A stretch of DNA of 64,000 nt, taken from positions 372,001 through 436,000 of the forward strand of contig JBHGNT010000013.1 in the NCBI GenBank assembly GCA_043228905.1, in the 5' to 3' direction. Both the position numbers and the translations under genes were made by a program. Within the stretch, counting starts at the first letter, position 1. Every line of letters begins with the position of its first letter. Shown here one piece after another: positions 1-10,850 of this stretch. The notes beneath the pieces are model-generated. The model searched no databases and was not told the DNA's origin. It was given only the letters and a program-made list of their open reading frames with translations. This stretch comes from Azolla caroliniana. Its lineage: Eukaryota > Polypodiophyta.

Positions 1-654
1 GTTGAGAGATAATAAACTTCCCAAATGAGCTAACTTGTTTGTTTGATTATTTGATTTTCTAAATCAAATAATCCCCTTGATTCCTTATCTCTTCTTATAG
101 GTTCTCTCATGCATATGATGATATGAGGGTGCATGGCATGCATGTGATGCATGTGATATATGATCACCATTTGGCGCACATGCATTACATGTGATGCATG
201 ATAGTCATCGTGTTCATCTAAGCTCTAATGTATGAATATAGATATGCCATAAGTATGATGATGAAAATATCATTATAGAAAATAGCTTATCCTAATGGTA
301 TATACTTCATACTTGGTGTGTGAGGTTATGGGTTCAAGTCTTTCAAAGGTAACTCATTACAATATTCAAGTTTATTTTTATATCGTGAAGCAAATCCTTC
401 ATGACACCATAGTGTGTGCACTTCTGCTACATCGGTTTTTGGTTCGTATTGCGTTTAATTTCTCTCAAATTTAATGCAAAGTTTGTAGCTTTCTAACTAC
501 TTCTCCTTGAACATCTGATATATGCGCTAATAATATGCCGGTAAGAAACATCTTTACCGGTCCATACTTTTTGAGGTGAGTCTCCTTCCAAGGGTGCTGA
601 GGGTGATCTATTTATCACATAGGTCACTGTCGTCAGCGCCTCAGCCCAAAACGT
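1..654. other. AT-rich intergenic flank
   Basis: I see no credible coding region here. The stretch 110-215 is rich in ATGCATG and ATGTGATG motifs, and 283-340 holds a tRNA-like box pair described separately. The LTR at 655 begins directly after it. Confidence 0.6.
283..345 (+). repeat. tRNA-like Pol III box pair, possible SINE head
   Basis: An A-box-like stretch (283-298, TAGCTTATCCTAATGG) is followed about 30 nt later by a B-box-like GGGTTCAAGTC (330-340), the order and rough spacing of a tRNA gene. No cloverleaf or CCA end is apparent. A similar pair lies in the chromovirus LTRs (about 1346-1398 and 2663-2715), where AGCTATCTTAATGG precedes GAGGTTCAAGTC. It may be a SINE head or a decayed tRNA. 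Motif matching by eye only. Confidence 0.35.
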
Positions 655-901
655 TGTCGTGTTGTTTCACTTTCTCGTGGGAAATAAGGCGGGACCGCAG
701 GGGCCCTGAACCGAGGAGCAAGAGAAAGAAGAGGAAGGGAGAAGCGCGCATGCGTAGAGCCGGTTAGGCCTGTTTACAACCGACAACGCTTGCCAGCTGA
801 ATGAACCACCAACGTGTATACCGACTGAACAAGAAGCACGCTCACGAGAAAGGGGAGACTCACAGAAACACAGATAGACGAAAAATAGGAGATTCAATTA
901 C

Positions 902-1431
902 TGTCACAAACACACCAACGCCAGACTATGACAAAGCACAGATGACAAGGCTACGATCGAGAGAAGGTTACAAACATGGAACTCGACATGATGAGGCTAG
1001 AAAATCGGGAAGTTGAGAGCGATGAGATGAGGAACTTAAGACGCTAGGAACAATACAAAGAACATAAAGACAAAGATGTACATCAAGGAGAGAAGATGGG
1101 GCTAAACAAGAATACTAGATTGATGTGTTAATGACTGGTGTTGATTCGAATTGATTTGAGAATACATGTATGCGCTTATTTATAGGTTCCTATAGAATAG
1201 CTTAGAGATTTCTAGAATGTTCTAGAATGTTCTAGACCTAGAATGCTCTAGGACATTCTAGAACATTCTAGAATAATCTAGAGTTTTTACAATAATCAAT
1301 GTAATACAAGAAGTAGCTTTTATTGTTTCATATAACAATAAGCTATCTTAATGGTTGAGGTTTTGAAGTATGAATTACAAGGTTCGAGGTTCAAGTCCAG
1401 GTGACGCCATAATGGTCATGTGTTCATGACA
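902..1431 (-). repeat. Chromovirus 3' LTR
   Basis: A 530-bp LTR starting TGTCATGAAC on the minus strand and ending at 902. Reading in the element's direction it holds, in order, a tRNA-like segment (1398-1346), heat-shock-element arrays (1283-1210), a TATA box TATAAATA (1184-1177), and a leader rich in CTTCTCTC. That is a normal U3-to-R layout. Confidence 0.88.
1177..1283 (-). promoter_or_regulatory. LTR promoter: heat-shock-element arrays upstream of TATA
   Basis: The TATA box TATAAATA lies at 1184-1177 on the minus strand. About 26 bp upstream of it is a run of alternating TTC/GAA pentamers in perfect register (1210-1237: TTC, GAA, TTC, GAA, TTC, then GAC). A second run lies at 1256-1283 (TTC, GAA, TTC, GAA, ATC, GAG). 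Three or more alternating nGAAn units form the known binding site of HSF trimers. In the other LTR the first TTC is mutated but the rest is kept. Heat response is inferred from the motif and its position. Confidence 0.65.
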
Positions 1432-2468
1432 CTATCCCTCCTTTGAGAACGCCGAGTGGAAGTCGACGTTAACATTGTTGGGCCGGGCTTGTTTGGATAG
1501 TGACGATGGAAGTCGTTGACCAAAGCTTCAACATTACAAACATTATCGATGGGTTCCCAAGTGCGATCACTCGGAGGATAACCAAGCCAATCAACTAGAT
1601 AACAAAGCTTATTGCGCACAATCTTAGAATCGAGAATAGCAGCTACCTCGTATTCGGGGCCGTCCACAAGTTGTACAGAAGGCGGTGGTGGCACGACACG
1701 ATCAGGAATTAAAGAGGTGTGGCAAGGTTCCAAAAGAGAGCTATGAAAGACAGGGTGAAGCCGCATATGTGCAGGAAGGTTAAGACGAAATGTTGCATCA
1801 TTAATCTGCGCCGTGATGACAAAAGGACCTAAGCGTTGATAGTCAAGCTTAGCACACGATCGGGTAGTCTTGATGTGACGACGAAGCAACCATACACGGT
1901 CACCAACCTTAAACGGAGACTTAAGACGATGTCGATCGGCATTGGTCTTATGGTGTGCTTGCGCTTTCTGAAGATGTGACGATAACTTGAACTGGATTTG
2001 TTGTAGTCGGTGGAGGTGATGCGCCGCACTAGGGTTTCGTGACACCTCGGGAAGATCCAGTATACACCATCGAGGGTGGTTGCCGGTGTAGGCAAAGAAA
2101 GGTGTAACTTTGGTAGAAGAGTGGACCGTGTTGTTGTATGCAAACTCAGCAAGATGTAAAATTTTACTCCAATCATCTTGTTGATAACTAATGAAACATC
2201 AAAGATATTGCTCGAGCGTTTGATTTGTGCGCTCTGTTTGTCCGTCAGTTTGTGGATGATAAGCCGAAGAGAGTTTGCAAGAGATTTTGAGGCATGCCCA
2301 TAGGTGCTTCCAAAAGTGTGAGATAAATTGAGGACCTCGATCGCTAATAATATCATTCGGGAGACCATGATGGCGAAACACTTCACGCATAATGAGATCT
2401 GCAGTTTCTTCACTATTGACGGTCTTTACACATGGTACAAAATGTGCCATCTTGGTGAACCGATCCAC
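1416..2468 (-). pseudogene. pol: Chromovirus integrase C-terminal half with chromodomain
   Basis: One reading frame (2468 down to 1416) broken by a single TGA at 2199-2201. The first part has the integrase core motif SDRGPQF (D2) and the [11 protein letters not shown] segment with the catalytic E. It continues through the GPF domain (GPFVITAQI) to a chromodomain (YEVAAILDSK...YLVDWLGYPPSDRTWEP). That module directs chromoviruses to marked chromatin. D1, the zinc finger, RT and gag are missing because of the deletion. The stop fits CGA to TGA. The terminal stop lies inside the 3' LTR, as is usual in this group. Confidence 0.85.
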
Positions 2469-2477
2469 TACTGTTAA

Positions 2478-2748
2478 AATACATGTATGCGCTTATTTAT
2501 AGGTTCCTATAGAATAGCTTAGAGATTTTTAGAATGTTCTAGAATGTTCTAGACCTAGAATGCTCTAGGACATTCTAGAACATTCTAGAATAATCTAGAG
2601 TTTTTACAATAATCAATGTAATACAAGAAGTAGCTTTTATTGTTTCATATAACAATAAGCTATCTTAATGGTTGAGGTTTTGAAGTATGAATTACAAGGT
2701 TCGAGGTTCAAGTCTAGGTGACGCCATAATGGTCATGTGTTCATGACA
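2478..2748 (-). repeat. Chromovirus 5' LTR, truncated
   Basis: Matches 1161-1431 without an indel and with two substitutions noticed by eye. It keeps the HSE block (2527-2600) and TATA box (2494-2501) but lacks the downstream R/U5 part, where it meets integrase sequence. Confidence 0.85.
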
Positions 2749-3255
2749 ATTACCATGTCAGTAACAATTATAGTGTTTGCAAGATTACAATCGGCTAGCC
2801 GGCGACAACCCCTACCCAGACGATCACACTCCCACGCACGCACACTGTGGAGCCTCTGTCTGAAGCACACAGGCTTTCCTCGAAGCAGAGGCAAACGACT
2901 CAGAAAACCTGCAGAGAATAATGATAGATAGAGGAGGAGAGAGCTTGATTCCTAGTCCGACAACACCTCGTCCTTGCCCCAAAACATGATATCTAGCTTG
3001 GTCTCCTCTCCTACCTTTTATAGGCCGTCAAAGAGAAGTCGTTACATCCTAGTCACATCACCCTTATTAGCTGTCCCTTCGGACAGGGATACGTATTGAT
3101 ATCCCTAGCTAATGAACGTGTACTACCTAGTATATTTACATGAACCGAACTATTCCTAGTTATGTACAAAGTGTTGGTTGGTGTGCACACGCGTAACAGC
3201 TGGTTCTTGCCCCCCCTTTCCCCGATTCTGCCTAAGGCCGGTTTTCTTCACGACA

Positions 3256-3466
3256 GCCATCCCCACCAAACTACACATCCACCGGCATGCGCCAGAGAGG
3301 GACAAATGCTGGAGAAAACCGGCTCGCACTCACCCGTCGCTCTCTAAATCTTCATCCACTCCGAACCGGCTGTCATCATCGTCCTCGCTTTCCATATCCA
3401 TATATTAAGCTAATCGTAAATAATTATTTTACTAGTTTTCATATCGTGTGTGAAAAATCACACGAC
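3256..3466 (-). other. 3' internal end of a Z-type element, with PPT
   Basis: The minus strand encodes a short acidic tail (MDMESEDDDDSRFGVDED..., stop near 3346), then a stretch ending GGTTTGGTGGGGATGGC at the LTR edge (3256), a polypurine-tract position. A near copy of the same tract (TTTGGTGGGGGTGAATG) lies at about 3464-3480, directly after Z-A pol. So two Z 3' ends are stacked here and the Z-A 3' LTR is only a stub. Confidence 0.5.
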
Positions 3467-6400
3467 ATTCACCCCCACCAAACCTGCACATCCACCGGTA
3501 TGTGCCAATTGTGGTGAGGTTCCTCTTTTTTAAGTACTCTTCTTCAACCTCGATGTTCGAGGATACATCATCTAGATCTTCGATCTCAAGATTTGGGGCT
3601 TCTCTTCTCTTAAAGATCTTGATCCTCTTCCCTACTATCGGCAAAGCAAGTCAAGTTCCATCCAACCACGCTAAAAAATAGGTTGCATTGCTTTCTACTT
3701 TCTTGACCATATACGGGCCAAACCATCGTTTTGCAAACTTTCGAGCAGTGCTATATTGATTATCGAGACTACTATCATAAACAAGAACCCAATCTCCTTC
3801 TTCAATTTTTCTTTGTCAAAGACGATGCTTTCTATCAAAATTCTCCTTGTTCTTCAATCGAGCTTGGTGCAATCGTTCTATTGCCAACTCGACATCTTCG
3901 GGCCTTCGTTCTAATTGTTGAATCCTCGTGGCTAGCAAGTCTTCCTGACTCATTTCCTCTTGCGATGGCAAAGACGTCCACGAAGCAACACTTTGCTCAA
4001 TAGGCATTATTGGTTTTTGTCGTAATATGAGTTTGGCGGGCATATATCCCATAGTCGTGCTATGTGTAGTTCTATCTGCCCACAATGCATAAGGTAGTAA
4101 TCGTGGCCAATTTCCCATCTTGCCGTCGCAAGCCTTTGCTAGAGCTTTTACAATTGGACTATGTCCTCGTTCCACCTTCCCATTTGCATCCGGGTTGTAT
4201 GCCATGGTGAGCGATAATTTGACGCCTATTCTTGAAAAGAACTCTTTAGCTTCATTCACATCTAATTCTCCTCTATCGGCCACTATTTTGCTGACACATC
4301 CGTATCGACAAATAACATCTTCAAGGAGAAACCTACAAACCGCCGAAGTTGTTTTATTCCTTAGCGCCCGTCCTTCTACTTGGTTGGTGAGATCCTCTCT
4401 TGCTAGCACGAGATATTTCAATTGCCCCAATCCCATTGGCATAACCACTATGTCTACCAATCACTTATAGTGCATTGATAATGGATATGTCGGATGAAGT
4501 TCATCCCTATGTTGAATATTCGAGTATAATTGGCATTGCTCACATGTTTCAACATAGCTTGCTACATCTTTGTAAACATCCGGCCACCAATACTTCTCCT
4601 TGAGCTTTGCAAATGTTGCCCATATACCACGATGACCTGCCCACACACTATCATGAAATTCAACAATTAGTGTTTGTTGATCTTGTTTCTTGCACACCAC
4701 TCGAAGTGGAGTTCCATTCTTTTTCTTCGGAAACTTCCATAGATGTCCTTCTATGAGGAAGAACTTGTAGGCGTTCTTCCTAATTCGGTAGAAGTCTTCC
4801 TTTGACCATGATTCATCTTTTGTAAGAGAGCTTAAGTATTTGCCAATTTCGATGAATTCACCCTCATAATCTTCTACTTTGAACACTGCTAGCACCCGAG
4901 CACAAGAAACCGTAAAGAAGTTTAGGCAAACATCCTCTTCGTCGGAGTCCAAATCTTCTTCACCCTCATACCTCGACCTTGACAACATATCAGCCACCAC
5001 ATTATGCTTTCCATTTATATGCCGAATCTTGGGGTTGAGGGACTTGATATAGGCAATCCATCGCAGCATAGCAATATCCAGTGTAGCACAACCGGATATC
5101 ATTCCGAGAATAGGTAGACAGTCGGTTTCGATTATGACCTCTGTTCCTATAAGGTAGTCACGGTCGGTTTTAACCGCGGATACTATTCCCGATAGCACTC
5201 TCTTTACTTGAGCATACTTCCTTTGTCTTTCGGTTAACACCTTCGCACCGAATCGGATTGCATACAGATTCTTTTCTTTGTCTTCTTGGTTTATCACCCA
5301 TCCAATTCCGGTTGGGCTCGTATCCACCGTCACATATATCGGGGTACCATCGGTGTAGTCGACTTTGCACAATGTTGGAGCTTCCAATAATAGTTTCTTT
5401 AGCTTTCGAATCGCGTAGGTATGCTCATCTTCCCATTCGAACTTCTTCCTTTTCTTTAATAGTCCATACAATGGTTCAGCGACATGGGCATAATGTGGAA
5501 TCCATATGTGATAGAATGCACATGCTCCCAAGAATCTACGCACCTCCGTTTGAGACACACATTCTTCTTTCATCTCTTGAATAGCGTTCACCTTGGATGG
5601 AGACCGGCCATAAGACCCACATAAGTGTCCTACTACCATTATTTCTAGTTGACCGAATGTAGACTTCTCTCCCGAAAGCGTGAGATTCGCATCCTCAAGA
5701 TTTTGCAACACCTTCTCACTATCCTTTATATGATCGATGACGAATCTTCAACAACCATCTTCATCTTTCGATTCATCTTTCTCTTCCATCAAGCATCCTT
5801 TGATTGGAATGTCATCTAAGAAGGGCATTGTGATATCGGGGATGCAATCCCTCAACACTTTATTCATGGCATTCACCATGTGGGCTACGGAATTTGTTGC
5901 ACCTTGGGGTAAGGTGCACATCCTTACCAACCCGATCGGCGTCCTCATTGTCGTTATGTCTCTACTATCGATGGCCAATTGAAATTGATCATAGCCCGAG
6001 TAGAGATCTCCAATGGAATAGATCGATCTTCCCGCGAAGGCTTTGGCAAATTCATCCACGCTTGGACCAATTCCGGCATTTCGGATCGTCACCTTGTTGA
6101 CGGGTTGGAGATCTTGTATAAAGCGTAAGGACCCATTCTTCTTCGGCACCGTAAACCATCTATTAGAGTAGGGAGCATTGGATGGCTCAAGAATTCCCAT
6201 CCTAACCTTTTCCTTTAGAAGCTCAATCAACTTTGGAATGTGAGCTCTTGGAACCGGGATCGGCTTGAGGTTCCAAGGTACATGTGGCACCGTAAAAATC
6301 ACCATCGGCTCTACCATCTTCGGGTCGGCACATCCGATCTCTTGTGGAGAGAAGGCAAAGGCTTTCCCATGTCTCTCAAGCATTCCGCGGAACATTCTCT

Positions 6401-7868
6401 CCTCTTCGGGGAGAAGGAAATCTTCCCTTCCAACTTGTAGCTTTCCTTTTGTCTCTTTGGTGAAGACATGACCTATTGCCTTTGGATCCCTTAAGCTTGG
6501 ATCATTGGCAACTTCTTTCATCTTCTGCCAGCTATCTTCCGGTAGCGGAACTGCAACTGGCTTGATCTTCTTATCCACCGTTTTATATTTTGTGTTGACT
6601 TCAGCTTCCTCCATCAAGATGCCTCGATGATATTCATCGATGATAGCGTACATGTTGATGGAATTAACCGAAATCACATTTTCACCGATGGTGTCGTTAA
6701 ATGAGGCTTCCTCTAGAATATGAGACACGAATTCTTCTTCTTCGATTATGCTTTCTTCTTTCAGCATCTTCTCGAAGTCTTGTATCTTACGCTTGTCCTT
6801 CTTGTTGAGTACTGTTAGTTTACATGCGCCACTAGGTGTCACACATGTTGCTTCTCCTTGCAATCCACTTATTTCGCTTACTTGTGGGGACTTATGATTG
6901 CTCAGACTATTTGTGCCCCACGCTTCAATAGTCCGCTCTAAAAATCTGAGGATTCGCCTCCAAGGCTATCTCGGTTCCTTTCGTGATTAGCCCGCACCGT
7001 AAGGAATTGAACAGATCTTTGATTGTCAAGGCTCTTGACTCGCACGAAGGCCGCTCCGTTATCGAACACTTTAGTCTCCATCCGGGACGATGTGATATAT
7101 GGAAGCCGAGTCTTGCACGAAGAAGTGTTGATCCATCTCCACATCTCCGATCGTGACTTTAACATTGGGGCAAGCTCCGTACAGGTCTTCCGTGGCCTTC
7201 GTTGCCGCTCGTATCTTCCATCCGTGGTTTGTGTTGATCGGCCATCTTCCTTTCTTGTAGAATTCGGTCGACATGAGGTTGATCTCCGAACCATGGTCAA
7301 TCAAGGCTACCACGGTCTCCTTCTTCTCTCCGATCTTCACCGGCGTCTCTGTTGTCGCTCTTGCCCAATGAGGCCGAGAGTAATGGTTGTCCGCCATCAC
7401 TTCTTCTTCCTCCTCCTCTTCGGATCTTGCCTTGGTTATGGCACTTGTTTTCACCTCTTCTTCATCCGATTGTTGCCGCTTCCGCTTAATCATGTCCACG
7501 ATAGTATCGTGGAACTCCTTCTTAGCGATCCCAAGTAGCTCTCTCAAAGTAAGGTTGACATGACTGTCTAAAACCTTCTCCTCAAGGACCTTCCGCAAGT
7601 TGGTTGTTTGTTCTATGTCCGACCTTAGCTTGTAAGTCGGCGCCACTCGTTCCTTTCCTTTCTTCACAGATTCATCGACTTCCATCCGAGAAGGTTGGCT
7701 CGATCCACCGGGCTTCATGCTTGTTTCTCCTATCTCTTTTCGTGGCGTAGGTTGGTCTTGTCCTTCTTTCCCTGCATTCCTTGTATTGTGACGCTTTGAG
7801 GTTTCATCTTCTTCACCGGTTCTTTTCCTCTTTCTTGTCAAAATTGTTGATCGGCTTGTTAGACTCAA
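3432..7868 (-). pseudogene. pol: Z-A protease-RT-RNase H-integrase
   Basis: The segments 7868-7071, 6863-5748, 5711-4461 and 4460-3816 share one frame. Protease-like ALIDHGSEINLMS is at about 7300, with H where S or T is usual. RT spans 6300-5800: FTVPKKNGSLRFIQD, SGYDQFQL, and catalytic PFLDDIPIKG. RNase H spans 5400-4980 (VTVDTSPTGIGW...ETDCLPI...NVVADMLSRSR). The integrase zinc finger is at about 4640-4530 (H-H-CEQC) and the core follows at 4460 (VADRGEL...NPDANGKVERG). Breaks are TGA at 5748-5750 and 4461-4463 (both fit TGG to TGA), a stop near 7071, and a frame change near 3816 before the C-terminal tail. Confidence 0.8.
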
Positions 7869-8512
7869 TCGTCATAGGTGCATTCCTCCTCCACGATTGT
7901 GGATTCTCCATATTAGTTTCCGCTTGCCATTGTCGACGCTTATCAAGATGGCTACAAGCCTTCTTCACCGCCGCCCAGTCCGCCACCAAGCCATTTGGTT
8001 GTGTTTCATCCTCCAAAAAGTTACCCAATTCACGCCGATCTTTGGCATCCACTACCTTCAGGAATAGTAGGACTTTATCTCCATCGAGAACTCTTTGATC
8101 AACACTCGGAAGTCGGTTATACTTCTGGTCGAATTCGGCATATACTCCAGACGCACACATATTCTTCCCTTTCTTCTCGATCCAAAACATTAGCGTATGT
8201 CGAGTCATCCGTGATGCGTCTTCAAGCATGTATTCGGCGAGAAGCGCCTTTTCAAACTCCGCCCAAGTTGCATGCTCGCTTTGGATCTCCATGATGCGCT
8301 TGTGGATCTGTGGTTCCACCACACGTTTGAAGCTAGAAATTTGTTTGAGATCGTTGACATCCCTTTCTTGCATCTCATTCCGATAGGTAGCAAGAAGATC
8401 CGTGATATTCTTGCCACCAAATCGTCCAACTATCTCGACCGTACGATCAACAGCTTTGTCGATTAAAGATTCTCGATCTCTCACCTTCAACATGTATTCC
8501 ACTATGGACACC
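3467..8512 (-). mobile_element. Z-A: decayed Ty3 retrotransposon body, lacking 5' LTR
   Basis: A minus-strand gag-pro-RT-RNaseH-integrase body. The 5' side (8512) is cut by the copia LTR boundary about 25 codons into gag, so no 5' LTR or PBS remains. The RT is of the FLDDI-type Ty3 lineage familiar from fungi. Gag and pro-pol lie in different frames that overlap at 7813-7868; this could be a frameshift signal or a mutation. Several stops disable it. Confidence 0.75.
7813..8512 (-). pseudogene. gag: Z-A gag (5'-truncated)
   Basis: An open frame of about 230 codons from the copia junction down to 7813. It starts in VSIVEYMLKVRDRES, continues through VGRFGGKNITDLLATYR, and reaches VDQRVLDGDKVLLFLKVVDAKDRR and WAAVKKACSHLDKRR. 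The same landmarks occur in the Z-B gag fragments (31249-31677 and 21136-21500), which identifies it as this family's gag. I see no CCHC knuckle. The apparent longer ORF extending to 8916 reads into copia LTR sequence and is not part of the gene. Confidence 0.65.
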
Positions 8513-8942
8513 TGTTGAGAGACAAGCTCAACATATGCCAGATCGGATGAAGAAGCCGAGGACAGGATTGGTTGGGACCGATCGGTTAGGCCGAATGCGT
8601 AAAACGGTACGCAGACCGGTGTGTAGGTAGGGCCGGATCGGTGCGTAAACCGGGAGGCCGTTAGGAAAGATATTCTGTGAGGAATATATTTGGGAGTTAG
8701 TGTAGGAGCTCTTAACGAGCATTGAAGTACTATCAGTACTTCTGTCAGTCCTTCTAGGACTTGTATAAAAGTGTTCATTGAACACACATATGTACAGAGT
8801 GTTGAATATAGTTCTGGTTTTTTCTCTCTCTCACACTCTCTGTCTCTCCCGCGTATACTGCGTAAGCTCAAGCTCTCCATTAAACCTGAGCTTTCTTCCT
8901 TCTGTTCGGTCTCCATACTTGCTTCTGCACGCTACTTTTTAC
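8513..8942 (+). repeat. Copia-1 5' LTR
   Basis: A 430-bp LTR running TGTTGAGAGA...CTTTTTACA, with a TATA box TATAAAA at 8764-8770. Its inverted counterpart is 18844-19271. The flanks ACACC (8508-8512) and ATTAG (19272-19276) do not match, so the two LTRs are not ends of one insertion. Confidence 0.85.
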
Positions 8943-8954
8943 ATGGTATCAGAG
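8943..8954 (+). other. Copia-1 primer-binding site (initiator tRNA-Met)
   Basis: TGGTATCAGAGC directly follows the LTR. This is the classic plant copia PBS complementary to the 3' end of initiator tRNA-Met. The mirror copy is at 18832-18843. Confidence 0.9.
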
Positions 8955-9015
8955 CGCGAGGGTTGAGAACCTCTCCGCAGCCGACACAGCTTGACAAAGA
9001 AGAACAAGAAGAACG

Positions 9016-10002
9016 ATGGATAGAGGCATGGCGACCTCGCTTGCAACAGAGAAGCTCGACAGAACCAACTACGCGTCTTGGTCCTACAAGATGCACCAAT
9101 ACCTGCTCGGGCACGGCTACTGGAGTTATGTCGAAGGAGCTAATGACGCGGCACCCGAACCGACACACAAAGACTTCCCGTCGTGGGAGCAATCGGCGAG
9201 CAGGGTATTATACTGCTTCGCGTCGTGTGTGGGCGAACAACTATTGAGCTATGTTCGGGATGCAAAGACGCTGAACGGTGTGTGGTAAAATCTGAAGAAG
9301 ATCTTCGCTGCGAGCACCACAGCTAGGAAGCTTCAGCTCCGACAGGAGTTGAGCAACCTACGACAACACAACTTGTCGGTAGCAGACTATAGCTCGAAGA
9401 TCAAGGATATCTGCGACTCCCTCGCCTCCATAGAGGTGAACATTGAGGAGAGCGAGATGGTCCAGATCTGTCTCGGAGGTTTGGTGTCGAAGTTCGGAGC
9501 GTTTCGAACGGCTGTGTGTACCCGGGAGAATACGCCGTCCTTTTTCGACTTACAGTCAATGCTCCTGGTAGAGGAGAACCACGCGGGTGTGTCTACAAGC
9601 ACGCACACCGACAGCAGAATGTTGTACACGGAGGGAGATAGGCCCCGTGGACGTGGAGGACGAGGCGAGTCGGCGCGCAATGGAGGCGGCCGACGAGATC
9701 AAGGAAGAAGACACCGAAGTGATGCCGACAACAACTCCGGACCCTTCGGAAACAGGGGGAGTCGAAGCGATGAGAACGGGCAAGGGAAGGCCATCGCGGA
9801 GTGCTGGTACTATGGCAAGAAAAGCCTCAAGGAAAGTGAGTGCTGGAAGAAGCGTGCCGATTCGGAGAGAACCGGTTCCGGAAACGGCTCCGGACATACC
9901 GACAAGGGAAATCGGCAGCGATCGCACTACGCCGAAGACTCCAGGAGAGCCGGAGAAGGGTCTGCCTTCGTGATGAGACACGAAGCAAACTCAATGAAAT
10001 AG
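9016..10002 (+). pseudogene. gag: Copia-1 gag
   Basis: Starts at ATG 9016 (MDRGMATSLATEKLDRTNYASW), the typical N-terminus of plant copia gag. One TAA (about 9286-9288) interrupts it where copia-2 reads through (KDAWENLKK), and the frame then continues to about 10000. The C-terminal knuckle is degenerate: CWYYGKKSLKESECWKK has Y and L where the CCHC pattern needs C and H. It is preceded by an RG-rich stretch (RPRGRGGRGE). Confidence 0.8.
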
Positions 10003-10014
10003 ACCACCCCGAGA

Positions 10015-10850
10015 TTGGACGAGGTGTGGTACTTAGGCTCCGGCGCGTCAAACCACATGACGAGCCATAAGGAGTGGTTCTCGTACCTTGAAAAACCGAT
10101 ACAACCTGGATTAGTCGCAACTGGAGACGACACTCTGCATCCGATCACGAATGTCGGAGATGTTCCCCTTAGCCATGTCGGGCAGAAAGGGAAACTCATG
10201 AACATGTTGCACGTTCCGACAATCACGAAGAACTTGGTCTCGGTCGGACAGATCGTCAACCAAGGGATGCATGTTCGGTTTACACACCTCGGGTGCTTCA
10301 TTGAGGAAGAAGGCCGTGTGATTGCGCAAGGGCGCAGAGATGGGAGGATGTTCATCCTCGACTCCACTGACGGTGGCACCGCAATGTTCGCAAAGGGACA
10401 AAAATCCGAGTCGGATATCGACTTGTGGCACAAGCGGATAGGCCACGTCAGCTACCAGCGGCTTCAAGATCTGCAATCAAAACAGGTAGTGTTCGGTTTG
10501 CCCAAATTTAGTGGCCGAAAGGCACAAATTTGTGAAGCCTGCCAGCTCGGGAAGCAACACCGACTTCCTTTCCCCAACGAGCGAAAATGGAGCCGGAACA
10601 AGCTCGACCTTATACACTCCGATGTATGGTGGCCGGCACAAAACGTTAGTCTTGGCGGGAGCCGATATTTCGTCTCCTTCATCGACGACCACATGTGGCA
10701 CACATGGATCTACCTCATTGAGAGGAAGAGCAAAGTCTTCGCCTGTTTCCGGGAACTCAAAGGGTTCGTGGAAATAGAAACGGGACGAAAGATCAAGTGC
10801 CTTCGGTCGGATGGCGGGATAGAGTACTTTTCCGGTCAATTCAACGGTTA
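10015..10850 (+). pseudogene. pol: Copia-1 protease/integrase N-terminal part
   Basis: Encodes the protease-like segment WYLGSGASNHMT (normally D-S-G; here G-S-G), then the integrase zinc finger (WHKRIGHVSYQRL...CEACQLGK) and the start of the core (LIHSDVW, then FIDDHMWHTW and KCLRSDGG). Coding ends at the junction at 10850. The in-frame residues after that come from antisense copia-2 and are not real protein. Confidence 0.8.

Larger units (their letters stand above)
902..2748 (-). mobile_element. Deleted Ty3 chromovirus (integrase + chromodomain remnant)
   Basis: A minus-strand LTR retrotransposon flanked by the 5-bp duplication ATTAC (897-901 and 2749-2753), inserted in a family Z LTR. The 3' LTR (902-1431) is complete. 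The 5' LTR keeps only 271 bp (2478-2748) and joins directly to mid-integrase sequence, so the PBS, gag, protease, RT and RNase H were lost in one deletion. I count two mismatches over the 271 bp shared by the LTRs, so the insertion is recent. A polypurine tract (AAAGGAGGGATAG on the minus strand) abuts the 3' LTR. Non-autonomous. Confidence 0.9.
655..3255 (-). repeat. Family Z LTR (copy A), split by chromovirus insertion
   Basis: This LTR runs TGTCGTG...CACGACA. About 749 bp remain once the insertion (902-2748 plus one TSD) is removed. It closely matches the LTR at 31724-32468, and both share a central block starting GGCGGGACCGC. On the minus strand a purine tract (GGTGGGGATGGC) sits just before its start at 3256, so it looks like the 3' LTR of a minus-strand element. 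Interruption point and resumed sequence match the uninterrupted copy. Confidence 0.8.
8513..10850 (+). mobile_element. Copia-1: 5' half of a Ty1/copia element
   Basis: Contains the 5' LTR (8513-8942), PBS, gag and integrase up to 10850. There the sequence switches abruptly to copia-2 on the opposite strand, so RT, RNase H and the 3' LTR are absent. It forms the left arm of a large inverted repeat with 16937-19271. Confidence 0.85.

Noticed and set aside
667-897. 76-aa minus-strand ORF (and its twin at 31679-31966)
   Set aside because: It lies wholly inside the Z LTR and recurs in both copies only because the LTR is repeated; it has no start context or domain.
8513-8916. Extension of Z-A gag upstream of 8512
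   Set aside because: This part is copia LTR in antisense; the homologous Z-B gag shows that the real gag sequence starts left of the junction.
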